Assembly (NCBI RefSeq): GCF_000836725.1 | Contig: NZ_JXTH01000014.1 | Location: forward strand, 1 to 46,608 | Direction: 5' to 3' | DNA length: 46,608 bases | Source: Anoxybacillus thermarum | GTDB lineage: Bacteria; Bacillota; Bacilli; Bacillales; Anoxybacillaceae | In this document: positions 7,299 to 16,686 of the stretch, piece by piece | Numbering within the stretch: the first letter of the stretch is position 1 | How the letters are laid out: the number at the start of each line of letters is the position of its first letter | Program-made: the position numbers and the translations under genes | The notes under the pieces: model-generated | Told to the model about the DNA's origin: nothing | The model's database searches: none | Seen by the model: the letters and a program-made list of their open reading frames with translations, nothing else

Positions 7299-8579
7299 TC
7301 ACCTTTTCGGAACAACTTGACATACAGTAAACTGTTCGCGAACAAAGCATTCGCGAGCGACCGCTTTTAAATCGTCAGACGTTAATGATTGTAACGTTTC
7401 CACAACATCGAACAAACTCATATGATCAAACGCATACCGAGTAAACTGATTTGCAACATATTCAAGAGAATTTAACGAACGTAAAAATGTGCCGATCTTT
7501 TTTCTTTTCATTCGTTCGACTTGCTCATCATCAATATCGTCAAACTCCAAAAGAATACGCTGAATTTCTATCGCTAATTGATCAGGTTGCGATGTGTCAC
7601 CGCCAACTAAGCCGAACCCAAAATCACTTTCTTCCGTATAGTCAACCATAAATGTTTCGTCAATTAATCCTTGTTGATACAACCGCTCATAATGCAGCGA
7701 GCTTTTTCCAAATAAATAGTCGAGCAATAAGCCGATGGTACATTCATGTTTTAACTTGTCTTTTCCTTTTGTATATACGTTGTTCGCTTTTACACCAACG
7801 AAACATTTTGGCGTTTGCACGTTCATTTCAATGACATGTCGTTCACGAGCAACATGAGTCGGCTCCTCATAACGAAATCGCTCGATCTCTGTCGGCGGAC
7901 GGAACGTTTTTTTCGCTTGATTCGTTCGAATTTGTTCAAGTATAGCGGATGGATCAATAGGACCTGTAACAAACAATAACATGTTGCTCGGATGATAAAA
8001 CGTTTCATAACACTCATATAATAAGTCTTTCGTAATGTGTGAAATCGACTCTACCGTTCCTGCAATATCAATTTTTACGGGATGGTGATGATACATGCTT
8101 TCGATTGTCCCAAAATACAAACGCCAATCCGGATTGTCATCATACATGCGAATTTCTTGACCGATAATCCCTTTTTCCTTTTCAACCGTTTGTTCTGTAA
8201 AATACGGCTCTTGCACGAAATCAAGTAACGTTTCTAAATTTTTTTCTACATTTGTTGTACTAGAAAATAAATAGGCGGTGCGTGTGAAAGACGTAAAAGC
8301 ATTCGCAGATGCCCCTTGTTTGCTAAACGTTTGAAATACATCGCCATCTTCTTTTTCAAACAATTTATGTTCTAAAAAATGAGCGATGCCATCTGGTACT
8401 TTTTTCATCGTTGTTTTTCCGTATGGGGTGAAGTAGTTATCCACCGAACCGTATTTCGTTGTAAACGTCGCATATGTTTTGTTAAATTCTTTTTTTGGCA
8501 AAATGTAAACATGTAATCCATTGTTTAACCGTTCATAAAATAATTGTTCCTGTAGTTGATCGTGGTGAATGATTTTCAT
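7299..8579 (-). CDS. ymfH: M16-family zinc peptidase YmfH
   Basis: A 426-aa peptidase with the inverted zinc-binding motif HFLEH at about residues 88-92 (IAHFLEHKLFEKEDGDVF) and a downstream acidic ligand region (EKGIIGQEIRMYDDNPDW). It is the catalytic half of the YmfF/YmfH pair. Its ATG overlaps the ymfF stop by 4 nt (ATGA, 8579-8576), indicating translational coupling, and six bases separate it from ymfI. Length is typical and the frame is intact. Confidence 0.9.
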   Translation of the reverse strand: MKIIHHDQLQEQLFYERLNNGLHVYILPKKEFNKTYATFTTKYGSVDNYFTPYGKTTMKKVPDGIAHFLEHKLFEKEDGDVFQTFSKQGASANAFTSFTRTAYLFSSTTNVEKNLETLLDFVQEPYFTEQTVEKEKGIIGQEIRMYDDNPDWRLYFGTIESMYHHHPVKIDIAGTVESISHITKDLLYECYETFYHPSNMLLFVTGPIDPSAILEQIRTNQAKKTFRPPTEIERFRYEEPTHVARERHVIEMNVQTPKCFVGVKANNVYTKGKDKLKHECTIGLLLDYLFGKSSLHYERLYQQGLIDETFMVDYTEESDFGFGLVGGDTSQPDQLAIEIQRILLEFDDIDDEQVERMKRKKIGTFLRSLNSLEYVANQFTRYAFDHMSLFDVVETLQSLTSDDLKAVARECFVREQFTVCQVVPKR

Positions 8580-9853
8580 TTTTTCTCACCTTCCTTCTCC
8601 GTTAAAAAATAAATCGTATCTAATTCAATTTTTTTCCCCACACGAACGATATCTTCTCGCGTCACTTTTTCAATTCCTTCAAGCCACTGTTGTAACGGAC
8701 GTTGATTTGTTGCAATGACATTATGATAAGACATTTCGATCATTCCTCTTGCGGTATCGATCGTCTCTAATAGTTGATTACGAATGACCGCTTTTGTTTG
8801 AACGATTTCTTCATCGCTAAATTGCCCGTTACGCATCCCCTCTGCTTGAGCATGGATGATTTCGAGTGCACGCTCGTACTTGCTTGGGTCAATTCCCGCC
8901 ATGACCATCATCATTCCTTGGTGACTTTCAATACGAGAAGCTGCATAATAAGCTAAACTCGCTTTTTCGCGCACATTAATAAACAATTTTGAATGTGCAA
9001 ATCCTCCAAATATCCCATTCCATACTTGTAACGCATCATAATCTGGATCATTATATGTCGTATTCGTTCGATAGCCGAGATGAAGCTTCCCTTGTTTCAC
9101 ATCTTGTTTTTCTACAACTTCTTGCACATCCGTTCGTCTTATGATCGTCGGTGTCGCTATTGAACGCGGCGGGCGCACTTCTAGCGAAAAACGTTCAGCC
9201 ACATCATGTTCTACATCAGCTAACATGACATCCCCAACGATGTATAAATCTATTTCATCGTGTTTCAACATGTGCTCATAATGTTCATATAAACGTTTAG
9301 CGTCAATCGAATCGACATCCTCTAGTTTACCGTGAACATCAAGCGCATAAGGTGAACCTTTATACATTTCTTCCATGAGTCGATGTTGGGCATATCGCAT
9401 TTTATCGTCAAACAACGATTGGATTTTTTGTTTCAATGCCCGTTTCTCCTGTTCAACGATCGCAACAGAAAATCCATCTCCCTCGGTAAACGGACGAAAT
9501 AGCATATCGCTAAATAACGTCAACGCTTCACGTAATAATGGCGATGTGTCACCTAAAAATTTTTCGTTTGCAATATCCATTCGAATAGTAATAATATGAT
9601 TTTCTCCTTTTTTCGCTAAATCAACTTGTAAAGTAGCACCATATAGTTCGTCTAAATATGTACGTAACGCTTTCATCGACGGATGCCGCTCGGTAGCGTT
9701 TTGTAGTACGTATGGAACAAGGGCTCGCATCGTTACATCTCGTTCACATAACGGCGCTTTCATCTTTAATACGAGCGTATTCGTTTTATATTTTTTTGTC
9801 GGAATGACATGAAGACGAAGACCGCCTATCGTTTTTACTTCTTCTTGAAACAT
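8576..9853 (-). CDS. ymfF: M16-family peptidase-like protein YmfF (no HxxEH motif)
   Basis: A 425-aa insulinase/M16-like protein from an ATG at 9853 behind AAAGGAGTG; upstream in-frame codons to 10036 have no ribosome binding site and overlap the cysK end. Where active M16 enzymes carry HxxEH it has ATERHPSMKALRTYLDEL, so it is probably the non-catalytic partner, as in the mitochondrial processing peptidase pair. The C-terminal half keeps the M16 substrate-binding elements (GFAHSKLFINVREKASLAYY). It is translationally coupled to ymfH. Confidence 0.88.
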   Translation of the reverse strand: MFQEEVKTIGGLRLHVIPTKKYKTNTLVLKMKAPLCERDVTMRALVPYVLQNATERHPSMKALRTYLDELYGATLQVDLAKKGENHIITIRMDIANEKFLGDTSPLLREALTLFSDMLFRPFTEGDGFSVAIVEQEKRALKQKIQSLFDDKMRYAQHRLMEEMYKGSPYALDVHGKLEDVDSIDAKRLYEHYEHMLKHDEIDLYIVGDVMLADVEHDVAERFSLEVRPPRSIATPTIIRRTDVQEVVEKQDVKQGKLHLGYRTNTTYNDPDYDALQVWNGIFGGFAHSKLFINVREKASLAYYAASRIESHQGMMMVMAGIDPSKYERALEIIHAQAEGMRNGQFSDEEIVQTKAVIRNQLLETIDTARGMIEMSYHNVIATNQRPLQQWLEGIEKVTREDIVRVGKKIELDTIYFLTEKEGEKK

Positions 9854-9899
9854 ACAATCACTCCTTTTTATTTTATAGCCTCGACATTTTTGATCGCTC

Positions 9900-10820
9900 T
9901 TATCCGCTAAATAAATCGGATGATAAATATCGTTCTCCTGTATCTGGTGCCATGCAAAGTACACGTGCATCTTTCGGAAGAGTGCGAGCCACTTGAATAG
10001 CACAATAAGCTGCCGCTCCAGCTGAAGCTCCGACAAAAATTCCTTCTTCTTTCGCTAATCTTCTTGCCATCATTTGCGCTTCTTCATCTTTGACGAGCAA
10101 AACATCATCATACACCGTTCGATTTAAAATGCGGGGAATAAAACCTGGCCCAGTACCAGGAATTTTATGCGGCCCCGGTTGCCCACCCGAAAGAACGGGA
10201 GACCCGTATGGTTCCACAACATAAATGCGTAAACGAGGAAATTTTTTCTTTAATTCTTCCCCCGTTCCTGTTACTGTCCCGCCAGTTCCTGCCGTAAGTA
10301 CAAACGCATCAATCCCATCTGGAAATGCTTCTATAATTTCAAGCGCTGTGCTAACCCGATGAGCATCTGGATTTGCTTCATTTTCAAATTGCATAGGTAT
10401 AAAGCTGTTTGGAATGTTCTCGGCAAGCCGATACGCTTCATCAATCGCCCCTTGCATGCGCAAAGCTGCCGGAGTTAAATACACTTCTGCCCCATATGCT
10501 TTCAATAAATTCACACGTTCTTTCGTTGCATTATCTGGCATCGTAATAATGCAACGATATCCTTTTGCTGCACATACCATCGCTAATCCAATTCCTGTAT
10601 TTCCTGATGTCGGCTCAATAATTGTGCTTTCATAAGGGACGATTTTCCCTTCTTGTTCTGCTCGTTCAATCATTCGTCTAGCTGCGCGATCTTTCACGCT
10701 TCCACCTGGATTAAACGACTCGAGCTTTATATATACACTTGCTCCCTCTCGAAAAACGACCCGATTGAGCTTCACAATGGGCGTGTTTCCGATCAAATCG
10801 ATAATCGATTGATACATCAT
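9900..10820 (-). CDS. cysK: Cysteine synthase (O-acetylserine sulfhydrylase family)
   Basis: A 306-aa PLP enzyme that makes cysteine from O-acetylserine and sulfide. The PLP-lysine motif NPGGSVKDRAA lies at about residues 34-44, the substrate-binding TSGNTG at about 71-76, and the phosphate-binding loop GTGGTVTGTG at about 177-186. The ATG at 10820 is preceded by AGAAGGGAAA; codons upstream in the frame lack a site. It is transcribed toward ymfF, 46 bp away, an arrangement I do not recall from B. subtilis. It could be a paralogue rather than the main housekeeping CysK. Confidence 0.88.
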   Translation of the reverse strand: MMYQSIIDLIGNTPIVKLNRVVFREGASVYIKLESFNPGGSVKDRAARRMIERAEQEGKIVPYESTIIEPTSGNTGIGLAMVCAAKGYRCIITMPDNATKERVNLLKAYGAEVYLTPAALRMQGAIDEAYRLAENIPNSFIPMQFENEANPDAHRVSTALEIIEAFPDGIDAFVLTAGTGGTVTGTGEELKKKFPRLRIYVVEPYGSPVLSGGQPGPHKIPGTGPGFIPRILNRTVYDDVLLVKDEEAQMMARRLAKEEGIFVGASAGAAAYCAIQVARTLPKDARVLCMAPDTGERYLSSDLFSG

Positions 10821-10961
10821 TTTCCCTTCTTTCCATGTAAACCTTTTTTTCATTGTACTACACATTAAAATAACAATGGTGTCGAAACGTTTGAAGAAAT
10901 GAAAAAAATCAGTTAGAATACACGAGTGGGTATTCGATTATATACGGAGGTTGGGAACAAA

Positions 10962-11327
10962 ATGAAAAAATGGGCAGTTCTTTTATTCGTATTTCTTTTC
11001 ATCATAAGCGGATGTGCACAAGGGGGGTATGCAAACATTTCTGTTGATGAAGCAGCACAAATGATCCAAAAAGGAGACGTTGTTGTTCTTGATGTTCGAA
11101 CAGAAGAAGAATACGCTTCTGGTCATATTCCAGGTGCGATGTTACTTCCTTTACAACAACTGAAAGAGCGCATAAATGAACTGAAAAAAGACGAGACATA
11201 TATCGTTGTTTGTCGTTCAGGTAATCGCTCAGCGCAAGCAAGCGAATTGCTAGCGAAAGAAGGGTTTACAAATATATATAATATGACTGGTGGCATGAAC
11301 GAGTGGAATGGTGATGTTGAAAAATAG
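10962..11327 (+). CDS. Rhodanese-domain lipoprotein
   Basis: A 121-aa secreted lipoprotein. A signal peptide (MKKWAVLLFVFLFIISGC) ends in the lipobox ISGC at Cys18. A single rhodanese domain (about 25-118) follows with the active-site loop CRSGNRS, so the catalytic Cys is present, and the CDC25-like features DVRTEEEYASGHIPGA and GGMNEWNG. The ATG at 10962 follows GGAGG; a longer frame from 10926 lacks a signal peptide start. It probably handles persulfide sulfur or disulfides outside the membrane. It is divergent from cysK, a sulfur-metabolism neighbour. Confidence 0.9.
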   Translation: MKKWAVLLFVFLFIISGCAQGGYANISVDEAAQMIQKGDVVVLDVRTEEEYASGHIPGAMLLPLQQLKERINELKKDETYIVVCRSGNRSAQASELLAKEGFTNIYNMTGGMNEWNGDVEK

Positions 11328-11348
11328 GAGGCAGTCCTCCTATTTTTC
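11319..11348. terminator. Bidirectional terminator shared by the rhodanese gene and topB
   Basis: A perfect 13-bp palindrome (GAAAAATAGGAGG / CCTCCTATTTTTC) with a 4-nt loop. Both stop codons lie within its arms, TAG at 11325-11327 on plus and TAG at 11342-11340 on minus, so both proteins end in EK from the same sequence. A and T flanks give U-runs in both directions. Confidence 0.85.
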
Positions 11349-13484
11349 AAACGAAAACGATATACGTTTTTCTTTTTCATCCCATATGAGCGCAGCGTTA
11401 AATGTGTTTTCTCCCTTTTTAAACCCTTTGATGACATTTGTCTTTCCTTCTGTTAACAATTTTTTTATGTTTGTTTGTGAAATGGATTTTCCTAACATCG
11501 TTTTTGAAATAGTAAATGAGCACTTTGTTTTTGCGTAATTGACACAGCCGTAAAACGAACCTTTATCAATGACGGATCCCCCACAAAACTTACAAGTCCC
11601 AACATGTTTTCCGATCGTTGTTTTTTTCTTTCGCCGAATCGAAGCCATATCAAGCCCTTCAAACGACCAGCTGCTTGCCATTTGCACCGCATCTGTTACG
11701 ATTTTCGCTGCTAATTTTTTGACTTATTCCATAAAATGTGTAGCTGACGCCTTTTGTTCGCCAATTTCACTTAATCGTTGCTCCCATTTCGCTGTCATCT
11801 CGGGTGACGCTAAAATATGTGGACCGATGGCTTCAATTAATACTTTTCCTTTATCGGTTGCATATACTTGATTATTTTTTATTTCGATATAGTTTCGTTC
11901 CTTTAATGTTGTAATAATGGAAGCACGAGTCGCTTCCGTACCGAGTCCTTCTGTTTTTGCTAATACTTTTTCTAGTTGTTCATCGTCTAAAAATTTCCCT
12001 GCTGTCTTCATTAACGTAATCAGCTCGCCTTCCGTGTATCGCTTTGGCGGCTGTGTTTTTCCTTCTTTCACATGCACATCATATACAGTCCCTTTTTCTC
12101 CGCTTTGTACATTTGGTAAAAGCTGCACATCATCATCTTGTGACATAAGGACGTTCCGCCATCCTGCTTGTATTTGCTTTTTTCCTTTTGAAATGAAACG
12201 TGCCCGTCCATCGACAAGAGTAATCATCGTCGTATAGTCAAATACCGCCTCTTCACAATGGGCAGCGATCAAGCGTCGAACGATAAGATCGTAAATATTT
12301 CGCTCATCATGGCTCAGTTTTTCCAAATCTGGAACTTGTTCAGTCGGGATAATGGCATAGTGATCTGTTACTTTCTTTTCGTTTACATAACTTTTATTAT
12401 GTAAAATTGAATAATGAGCAAGTGGAAAATAAGAAGCATACTCTTCCTTTTGGGCAAGCCACTTTAAAATATGCGGAAACGTTTCCGCTTCCCCTTTCGT
12501 GACATATTGTGAATCCGAACGCGGATACGATACATATCCTTTTTGATATAGCTTTTGTAATATATCTAGTGTTTTTTGTGGTGAATATTTAAATCGCTTG
12601 TTGGCTGTTGCTTGTAATGTTGATAAATTAAACAAAAGCGGCGGTAAAAATGTTTTTCGCTCACATGTAACTTCTTCTATCTCTACTTGTTTTCCTCTGC
12701 AAAATGCGCTCACCTTTTCGGCGAGCTGCTGATCATATGTTCTTGTTTCATTTTCATGCCACCACTTTCCTTCGTATCGTTTTCCATTCACATCAAACGT
12801 AGCAACAACTTCCCAAAACGGCTCGGGACGAAACTGTTCAATTTCTTTTTCTCGTCTCACAATTAATGCAAGCGTCGGCGTTTGCACACGCCCGACGGAA
12901 AAAACATCGTTCATCCCTTTTTGTTTCAATAAAATTGTGTACACTCTCGATGCGTTCATGCCAACAAGCCAATCGGCACACGTCCGCGCATACGCCTCTT
13001 CATATAGCGGACGGGTCTCGTTTTCATCTAACAACTGGCGAAAGCCTTGTTCGATTGCTTTCGGTGTTAACGATGAAATCCAAAGCCGTTTGATCGGTTT
13101 TTTGACGCCGCTCATATAAATGATATTTCGAATAATCAATTCTCCTTCTCTCCCTGCATCGCCTGCATGAATAATTTCTGTCACTTCTGGCTGATGGAGT
13201 AATTGTTTAATAATGGAAAATTGTTTCACCTTTTTTCGATCCATTTTATATTGAAAACGATTAGGAATGATCGGCAACGTATCTAGTGTCCACCGCTTCC
13301 AGCTTGCTTCATACGTTTCCGGAGAAGCTAATTCAAATAAATGTCCAACTGCCCATGTCATATAAGCGCCTTTCGGAAACAGCTCATTCGGTAAAATTTC
13401 AATATACCCTTCTCGTTTTTTTGTTTGAAAAATAGATGCAAGCGTCTTTCCTTGATCAGGTTTTTCAGCAATAATCACTTTCAT
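11340..13484 (-). pseudogene. topB: DNA topoisomerase III interrupted by an in-frame TAA
   Basis: Type IA topoisomerase, which decatenates DNA through a tyrosine-linked single-strand break. The first 586 codons include the toprim region (MKVIIAEKPDQGKTLA; HAGDAGREGELI) and active-site tyrosine (YPRSDSQYVT). At 11726-11724 a TAA follows ...SATHFME, and the same frame resumes with VKKLAAKIVTDAVQ. It continues through the zinc-finger-like CKFCGG...C...C segment to the final stop at 11340. Without the TAA the product is 714 residues, close to Bacillus TopB (about 727). CAA to TAA (Gln) is the simplest change. The truncated 586-aa protein keeps the catalytic core but loses the C-terminal DNA-binding part, so partial activity is possible. 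A sequencing error cannot be excluded. Confidence 0.88.
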
Positions 13485-13514
13485 TTTTCCACCCCTTCAC
13501 GATGGCTAGAGCCT

Positions 13515-14369
13515 TTAATACTCATATACATACGGTTGATCTGGCGCATTCACAACGGTGACACTTGGCTTTATGATTACGGGAACAAATCTCTCTCTGT
13601 ATGTCGTTTCGTCAATAATCCCTTCAACCTTTACCCATGTGTCGTTTTCCCATTTTGCTGCCTGATCTGTTTTTACTAATATCCCATAAACTGTTGCATC
13701 AGCCACACAACAAGTTAATCCATAACGCGCAACAACAAACTCATCGGCAGCAAAATCACGTTCTCGAAATACAAATCCTGTAATTTCAATTCTTTTCCCA
13801 ATCATAGCGTCGATTTGTTCGTTAATGAAGTTTAATGTTGATACGTACTTGTCATCGTTTACAACAACCGTTTGTGCCTCTAATAAATCTTCTTTTAACT
13901 GTTCTTGTTTCTCAACTTTTTCCGTACCTTCATCTTGCATAATATTTTCAATTTGATTGTCAATATTTTGCATATACCCTTCTGGATCTTCTAAAAACTG
14001 TTCGACCATCTGTTTATTTTCTTCACTTATTTCTCTTCCACCTAACTGCACACCACGTTTAGCTGCAAGTGCACTATCTAGTACATAGTTTGAAAACATA
14101 AAACCGATAAGCAACGGAACAATAAACACTCCATACACTCGTATGCTTTGTCCGACTGTTTTCGGAACATGATGCCCGCCTTCACAATGATGACAACATC
14201 CATCCTCTTCCTTTCTCCATATTTGTATACTTCCAAGTAGTAAAATTGTGAACGTTGCAAAATAAATAAAAGGTAACATTTTAGGGACGATATAGTTTGT
14301 CAAGTTCCCGCTTAATAATAATTTGATAAACAATAAAGCATATCCACACAATAAAACACCTCGAATCAT
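13515..14369 (-). CDS. ycgQ: TIGR03943 family membrane protein (YcgQ)
   Basis: A protein of about 284 aa with two N-terminal and one or two further hydrophobic segments (first about 95 residues), then a long extracytoplasmic domain (DUF1980-like). Between segments it has a Cys/His cluster, CCHHCEGGHH (near residue 65), a plausible metal ligand. It is the standard partner of the UPF0718 permease YcgR upstream, 12 bp away. Three possible starts (GTG-ATG-ATG) follow GGAGGGG; I use the last ATG for best spacing. Function is not established; metal or solute transport is inferred. Confidence 0.82.
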   Translation of the reverse strand: MIRGVLLCGYALLFIKLLLSGNLTNYIVPKMLPFIYFATFTILLLGSIQIWRKEEDGCCHHCEGGHHVPKTVGQSIRVYGVFIVPLLIGFMFSNYVLDSALAAKRGVQLGGREISEENKQMVEQFLEDPEGYMQNIDNQIENIMQDEGTEKVEKQEQLKEDLLEAQTVVVNDDKYVSTLNFINEQIDAMIGKRIEITGFVFRERDFAADEFVVARYGLTCCVADATVYGILVKTDQAAKWENDTWVKVEGIIDETTYRERFVPVIIKPSVTVVNAPDQPYVYEY

Positions 14370-14381
14370 CATCACCCCTCC

Positions 14382-15359
14382 TCATCCTATGAAGTGAAAT
14401 ATATAGACGCACACATACACAACAGTCGTCACAACACCGATAAATATAACGACAAATCTTCGCCGAAAATATGCAAGCATCATTAACGTATTTTTAAAAT
14501 CAATCATTGGACCATATATTAAAAATGCTAACAGAGACGCTGGAGCAAATGTCGATGTAAACGATGCCGCAACAAACGCATCTGCCTCTGAACAAAGCGA
14601 CAACACATAAGCAAATCCCATCATTAAAGCCGGGCCAATTATTTCGTGTTGTCCAACTTCAACTAATATTTCACGATGAATCACAACTTGAAAGAAACTA
14701 GCGACAAATGCCCCAATAATTAAGTAGCGACCAACATCAAAAAATTCATCAACTGCGTGAGTCAACGTTGCTGTTAGTCGACTATTTACATGATGATCAT
14801 GTGAATGCTTAATCGACTTTAATGGCAAATGATTCCGAAAAATAACATAAACGATTAAGCCAATAATCAAAGACGCAACAAATGCAATGCCCATTCTTCC
14901 ATAAACGATAGACATATTTGCCGAAAACGCATAGTACGTAGACGCAAATACAACAGGGTTTAAAATCGGTGCCGTTACCATAATAACTACCCCTACATGA
15001 AGTGGCATTCCTTTTGTGATGAGTCGACGAACAACAGGAATGATGGCACATTCACAAATAGGTAGCAAGGCACCAACAACTGCCGCTGGAACAAGTGCAA
15101 CAATTGGACGTTTCGGAATCCATTTTTGTACCATCTGTTCCGAAACGAACGTCTGAATCAATGAAGAGGCAAATACACCTAGTAAAATAAATGGAATAGC
15201 TTCCAACAAGATACTTAGGAAAATTGTTCCTACTTGCAAAGCAAATGAAGGAACGTTTACTTCCTTAACAAGAACATCCCCAAATAAAAATAAGGTCATG
15301 ATGGATATAAATAATATCAATGAAGCTAAATCTCCTTTCTTACCAACCACTTTCTCCAT
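14382..15359 (-). CDS. ycgR: UPF0718/DUF318 permease (YcgR)
   Basis: A 325-aa polytopic permease with 8 or more hydrophobic segments. The repeated family motif is present: ALLPICECAIIPVVRRL (with Cys) and LSLCSEADAFVAASF (with Cys), plus APILNPVVFAST. A central His-rich cytoplasmic loop (KSIKHSHDHHVNS) could bind metal. I chose the ATG at 15359 behind GGAGGG rather than the in-frame ATG at 15377. It is the first gene of the ycgR-ycgQ pair. A Fur-family-like box lies just upstream. Confidence 0.85.
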   Translation of the reverse strand: MEKVVGKKGDLASLILFISIMTLFLFGDVLVKEVNVPSFALQVGTIFLSILLEAIPFILLGVFASSLIQTFVSEQMVQKWIPKRPIVALVPAAVVGALLPICECAIIPVVRRLITKGMPLHVGVVIMVTAPILNPVVFASTYYAFSANMSIVYGRMGIAFVASLIIGLIVYVIFRNHLPLKSIKHSHDHHVNSRLTATLTHAVDEFFDVGRYLIIGAFVASFFQVVIHREILVEVGQHEIIGPALMMGFAYVLSLCSEADAFVAASFTSTFAPASLLAFLIYGPMIDFKNTLMMLAYFRRRFVVIFIGVVTTVVYVCVYIFHFIG

Positions 15360-15373
15360 ATGCTCCCTCCAAA

Positions 15374-15388
15374 ACATAATGATTCTTA
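15374..15388. promoter_or_regulatory. Possible Fur/Zur/PerR-type 7-1-7 box before ycgR
   Basis: ACATAAT-G-ATTCTTA fits the 7-1-7 layout of Bacillus Fur-family boxes, with a well-matched centre (TAATGATT) but weaker outer bases. It lies 15 bp upstream of the ycgR start, overlapping its leader, a position suited to repression. The His/Cys clusters in both proteins suit metal control. The match is imperfect. Confidence 0.3.
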
Positions 15389-15440
15389 TTTTCTTTATAT
15401 GCTTGTCTTTCTTTTAACATACAACTTTTTTCTTGTCAAA

Positions 15441-15473
15441 ATAAAATCCCGAATAGATGAAAATCCATTCGGG
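15441..15473 (-). terminator. Terminator after the lipid kinase gene
   Basis: CCCGAAT (15473-15467) pairs with ATTCGGG (15454-15448) on the minus strand, followed by ATTTTATTTTG. It starts immediately after the stop codon at 15474. Confidence 0.75.
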
Positions 15474-16391
15474 CTACTTCAGCACACGTATTTGTTTGTT
15501 TACTGAAATCGTAATTTCGCCTTCGCCAATTTGCTCGCCATCTGCATGAAGGGGAAGAGACGTATTGCTACAAATATGAATATATTTCCCTTGAAACATA
15601 TGTACTTCTTTCATCTTCACATGACCGCCCCAGAAAACTGTCACAAATAAAGCGAGCAATTTTAAACGTGATATATTATCGACAACGACAACATCAAAAT
15701 GCTGATCATTTGACAGCGCAAATGGAGCAATCTTCATTCCACCGCCATAATATGGATGATTTGCAACGGTGACAAGCCACGCGTTTGAGAACGTATATTG
15801 TTTTTGATCAATAGTCAATTGCACAACGGTTGGTTTATATGCGAACAATTCTTTCAATAAATAAAGCACATAAACAAACTTCCCCAAATACAACCGATTT
15901 AACAGATGTTTCCATTTAGAATGGTTCACCCTTCGTGAAATATGTGCATCGAATCCACAACCAACGTTATTCACAAAAACACCTTGTTTTACACCTTTAA
16001 ACGTTCCAATGTCATATACATCTACATGCGCGTCCTTAACACTCGATAACATGTAGCTAAGAGCCTCACTCCACTTTATTGGAATTTGTATCCCACGAGC
16101 AAAATCGTTTCCTGTCCCAGCGGGCATATACCCTACAGTCACATGACTGTACATCGCGACCCCGTTCATTACTTCGTGAATTGTTCCGTCTCCCCCAACA
16201 GCAATTAATGTAATCGGTTCATTTGTCTGTTCTGCTATTTGTTGTGCTAATTTCGCCCCGTCTCCTTGTTTTTGTGTGAACGCAACACGATAACAAATAT
16301 GCTGTCGTCGAAGCACTTGTTCAATTTTATACCATATTTTTTTGCATTTTCCATTTTTAGCAGAAGGGTTTACAATAAAATACAGTTTCAA
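15474..16391 (-). CDS. Diacylglycerol/sphingosine-kinase-family lipid kinase
   Basis: A 305-aa soluble or peripheral kinase. The N-terminal NPSAKNGK motif (residues 8-15) and the nucleotide-binding GGDGTIHEVMNG (about 68-79), followed by PAGTGNDFAR, define the DAGK catalytic family. The C-terminal domain has the conserved YYGGGMKIAPFA segment and ends near LPLHADGE. It starts at TTG 16391 behind GGGGGAGAAAGT. It phosphorylates a lipid or lipid-like alcohol; the substrate cannot be told from DgkB or YtlR/BmrU-like relatives. It stands as a single gene with its own terminator. Confidence 0.88.
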   Translation of the reverse strand: MKLYFIVNPSAKNGKCKKIWYKIEQVLRRQHICYRVAFTQKQGDGAKLAQQIAEQTNEPITLIAVGGDGTIHEVMNGVAMYSHVTVGYMPAGTGNDFARGIQIPIKWSEALSYMLSSVKDAHVDVYDIGTFKGVKQGVFVNNVGCGFDAHISRRVNHSKWKHLLNRLYLGKFVYVLYLLKELFAYKPTVVQLTIDQKQYTFSNAWLVTVANHPYYGGGMKIAPFALSNDQHFDVVVVDNISRLKLLALFVTVFWGGHVKMKEVHMFQGKYIHICSNTSLPLHADGEQIGEGEITISVNKQIRVLK

Positions 16392-16470
16392 ACTTTCTCC
16401 CCCATTCCTTATCTTCCCCTTTCCTTTTATTCTATCATGGCATATCTATGTATAACATCAATCTTTTCCC

Positions 16471-16499
16471 TTGACATAATTTTTTAAGACCTATAAAAT
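16471..16499 (+). promoter_or_regulatory. SigA promoter of the DUF2294-sbtA operon
   Basis: TTGACA (16471-16476), 17-nt spacer, TAAAAT (16494-16499). Transcription would start near 16506, leaving a 5' leader of about 180 nt before the first gene. Confidence 0.7.
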
Positions 16500-16505
16500 T
16501 AAAAA

Positions 16506-16686
16506 CAAATTATTGCACCGAGCGATTGATAGCCAAACAGTTCCATTGTTTTACCTTAGCGCTTTTGACGTGGTGACATGGCGAAAGCGAAAAGGCAAAC
16601 GTTAAAACCGTTTAGGCTAAAGATACATCGGTATGCTTCACATGATGTGTAGCATGCCGATTTTCGTTTCTAAAGGGGGGATTCGT
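16506..16686 (+). promoter_or_regulatory. Structured 5' leader ending in a terminator hairpin; candidate riboswitch or attenuator
   Basis: About 120 nt of foldable RNA precede a strong terminator hairpin. Pairings seen are TTAGC (16556-16560) with GCTAA (16616-16620), CGCTTT (16560-16565) with AAAGCG (16584-16589), and AAACG (16597-16601) with CGTTT (16609-16613). The first two share base 16560, so they may be alternatives. The unpaired stretch GCGAAAAGGCAAAC is purine-rich, as aptamer cores often are. The terminator lies only 22 nt before the DUF2294 start codon. I tried c-di-GMP-I, SAM, TPP, M-box and T-box consensus motifs by eye and none fits. The ligand is unknown; the downstream SbtA-type transporter suggests Na+ or bicarbonate-related control, which is speculation. 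Confidence 0.5.
16627..16664 (+). terminator. Leader terminator (attenuator) before the DUF2294 gene
   Basis: ATCGGTATGCT (16627-16637) pairs with AGCATGCCGAT (16651-16661) with one wobble pair, extended by an inner CACAT/ATGTG pairing, and TTTT follows. It lies between promoter and gene, so it must be conditional for the operon to be expressed. Confidence 0.75.

Noticed and set aside
16506-16626. c-di-GMP class I riboswitch, suggested by AAAAGGCAAAC
   Set aside because: The expected second helix, GGACGCAAAGCC-like block and receptor sequence do not follow.
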